DNA from: an uncultured Bacillota bacterium
Lineage (GTDB): Bacteria; Bacillota; Clostridia; Christensenellales; QAND01
NCBI GenBank assembly: GCA_905208455.1
Contig: CAJLPK010000005.1
Coordinates: 1 to 51,658, forward strand
DNA length: 51,658 nucleotides
Direction: 5' to 3'
The position numbers and the translations under genes were made by a program. The notes beneath the pieces were generated by a model. The model did no database searches and had not been told where the DNA came from. It was given only the letters and a program-made list of their open reading frames with translations. Of the stretch, positions 50,744 to 51,658 are shown one piece after another. Numbering within the stretch: the first letter of the stretch is position 1; each line of letters begins with the position of its first letter.

Positions 50744-51658
50744 ATGCCCGAAGAAAAAAACACAACCATCGTGGGAGACGGACACGACAACTATGCGCAG
50801 GCCGCGCAAAACGCCATACGCACCAAAGCCGCGTTTCAAGCCAGCGCCGCAGCAGGCGCAGCTGTTATTCCCTGGGGCGCTGTTGTCACAACGGCCTGGA
50901 GCGCACGCCATACGCTGATGAAGGTGTTGATCTGCGTATGCCTTGCTTTGTTGTTCCCCGTCATTCTCGTTATCTCCCTGCCCGCTATCATTTTCAACGG
51001 GAACAGTTCCGGCGATATTTATGAAGAAACCGACGCCATGAGCGAGGTGGTAGCTGCCTGTGTGCAGGACGGTTACGACGCCGCGCTTGCCGAGGTGGAG
51101 AGCATCATTGATACGGGCGGATACGATTACAATATGTCCATGGACGCATTGATCAATTACGCCAATGCAAGCAACAGCTACGACGTCTGTACCATCCTGG
51201 CCGCTTATTCAGCCAGTATGGAGCAGCGCAATGTTTCCGCTATGGACATGCAAACGAAATTGAAATCCGTAAGCGGCAGCATGTTTCATGTCACTTACGA
51301 AGAGAAGATCGGAACCAGGCAGCCCTCCTCCGAATCCACCCCCGAAAACCCGTCTCTTGTACGGTACGTCGAATGCAGCATTCATCCCTTGGATGAAACA
51401 GTCGTCTATCAAGCGTTTGGCATTGTGCCGGACGCTCTGTACAGCGATACCAACACCACCTACGCTGAAGCCATCGCCACTATGTCCGATTCCTTGAAAA
51501 AGACGTTGTACGGCGGCGCGGATATAGGGAACATTCCCACCATCACCGATGCGCAGCTGCTGCAAATCTTAAACGGGTTACAGTGCAGCGCTACACGCAA
51601 GGTCCTGGTACAAAACGCCCTGTCGTTGGTAGGAAAAGTACCCTACTTTTGGGGCGGT
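50744..51658 (+). CDS. Conjugation-associated cell-wall hydrolase, partial (runs off the edge)
   Basis: 305 codons, open to the window end, so the C-terminus is missing. AGGAG lies 9 bases before the ATG. The N-terminus is cytosolic; a membrane segment lies at about 66-88. A lysozyme-like or linker domain follows, and the visible end NALSLVGKVPYFWGG is the start of an NlpC/P60-type peptidase domain. Such bitopic or secreted enzymes (Orf14 of Tn916, CD1108-like) open the wall for the transfer channel. The catalytic Cys of NlpC/P60 lies just beyond the edge. Confidence 0.85.
   Translation, partial: MPEEKNTTIVGDGHDNYAQAAQNAIRTKAAFQASAAAGAAVIPWGAVVTTAWSARHTLMKVLICVCLALLFPVILVISLPAIIFNGNSSGDIYEETDAMSEVVAACVQDGYDAALAEVESIIDTGGYDYNMSMDALINYANASNSYDVCTILAAYSASMEQRNVSAMDMQTKLKSVSGSMFHVTYEEKIGTRQPSSESTPENPSLVRYVECSIHPLDETVVYQAFGIVPDALYSDTNTTYAEAIATMSDSLKKTLYGGADIGNIPTITDAQLLQILNGLQCSATRKVLVQNALSLVGKVPYFWGG

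Larger units (their letters stand above)
46531..51658 (+). mobile_element. Conjugative element module, runs off the right edge
   Basis: Five plus-strand genes in a row have the look of Clostridia integrative conjugative elements: a helix-turn-helix/replication-type gene, an unknown gene, a VirB2-like protein, a TrbL/VirB6-like protein and an NlpC/P60-type protein. No integrase, relaxase, VirB4 or VirD4 is in the window; they would lie to the right. The left boundary is not proven; the element begins directly after the tRNA-Ala terminator, but no duplicated tRNA end can be seen here. Confidence 0.75.

Noticed and set aside
1..51658. CRISPR array or rRNA operon
   Set aside because: No regularly spaced direct repeats and no rRNA-like stretch were noticed on reading; only one tRNA gene was found.

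Overview
The window is a chromosomal piece of a spore-forming, Gram-positive anaerobe of the class Clostridia (Bacillota). Sporulation and germination genes (spo0A, spoIIID, spoIIR, sleB, ypeB, a SPOCS/LysM coat-type protein), an S-box riboswitch before metK, a split iron-sulfur fumarase and formate-tetrahydrofolate ligase all point there. The genus cannot be named from the sequence. The backbone is moderately G+C-rich; two stretches differ, a 6.8 kb AT-richer insertion and a conjugation module at the right edge.

Left part (1-23.4 kb). On the minus strand, metK-recD2-comF form an overlapping operon behind a SAM-I riboswitch. Back to back with its promoter is a TtcA-type PP-loop gene. Then come an LCP cell-wall ligase, mreB and spoIIID; a fumarase-YgiQ operon (fumA-fumB-ygiQ); a DUF362 ferredoxin-like protein; a GNAT acetyltransferase; an unrecognised 542-residue membrane protein; a heterodimeric ABC exporter pair with one degenerate ATP site; a UPF0173 hydrolase; and a compact spoIIR-sleB-ypeB cluster read towards it. 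ispE closes the segment.

Mobile element (23421-30254). A serine-recombinase element sits inside what was the terminator between the convergent genes ispE and the SPOCS/LysM gene. Removing it and one copy of a 6-base repeat (GCAAAG) restores a hairpin with A/T tracts on both sides. It carries a TnpX-type recombinase broken by one extra T in a homopolymer, TnpW, a small HTH protein with an OLD-family ATPase/TOPRIM nuclease (a likely defence cargo), an AraC/GyrI regulator, a KTR protein, and a sigma-like/HTH pair typical of Tn916-type elements. No relaxase or transfer genes are seen in it.

Middle part (30.3-46.5 kb). SPOCS/LysM gene, veg, spo0A, a divergent class B PBP, an unknown Glu-rich protein, rsmA and yabE follow. 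This resembles the Bacillus yabE-ksgA-yabG-veg-ispE neighbourhood, with spo0A and a PBP placed inside it. Next are a small cysteine-rich DUF1540 cluster, an ABC-F ATPase, DUF1349 and zinc-ribbon proteins, a queT-fhs operon with a palindrome over its promoter, a secreted protein and tRNA-Ala(CGC).

Right edge (46.5 kb to end). Immediately after the tRNA begins a conjugative-element module: a replication/HTH-type gene with an apparent frameshift at its second or third codon, an unknown gene, a VirB2-like membrane protein, a TrbL/VirB6-like protein with a repeat-bearing tail, and a truncated NlpC/P60-type protein. Two hairpins in this operon look like attenuators.
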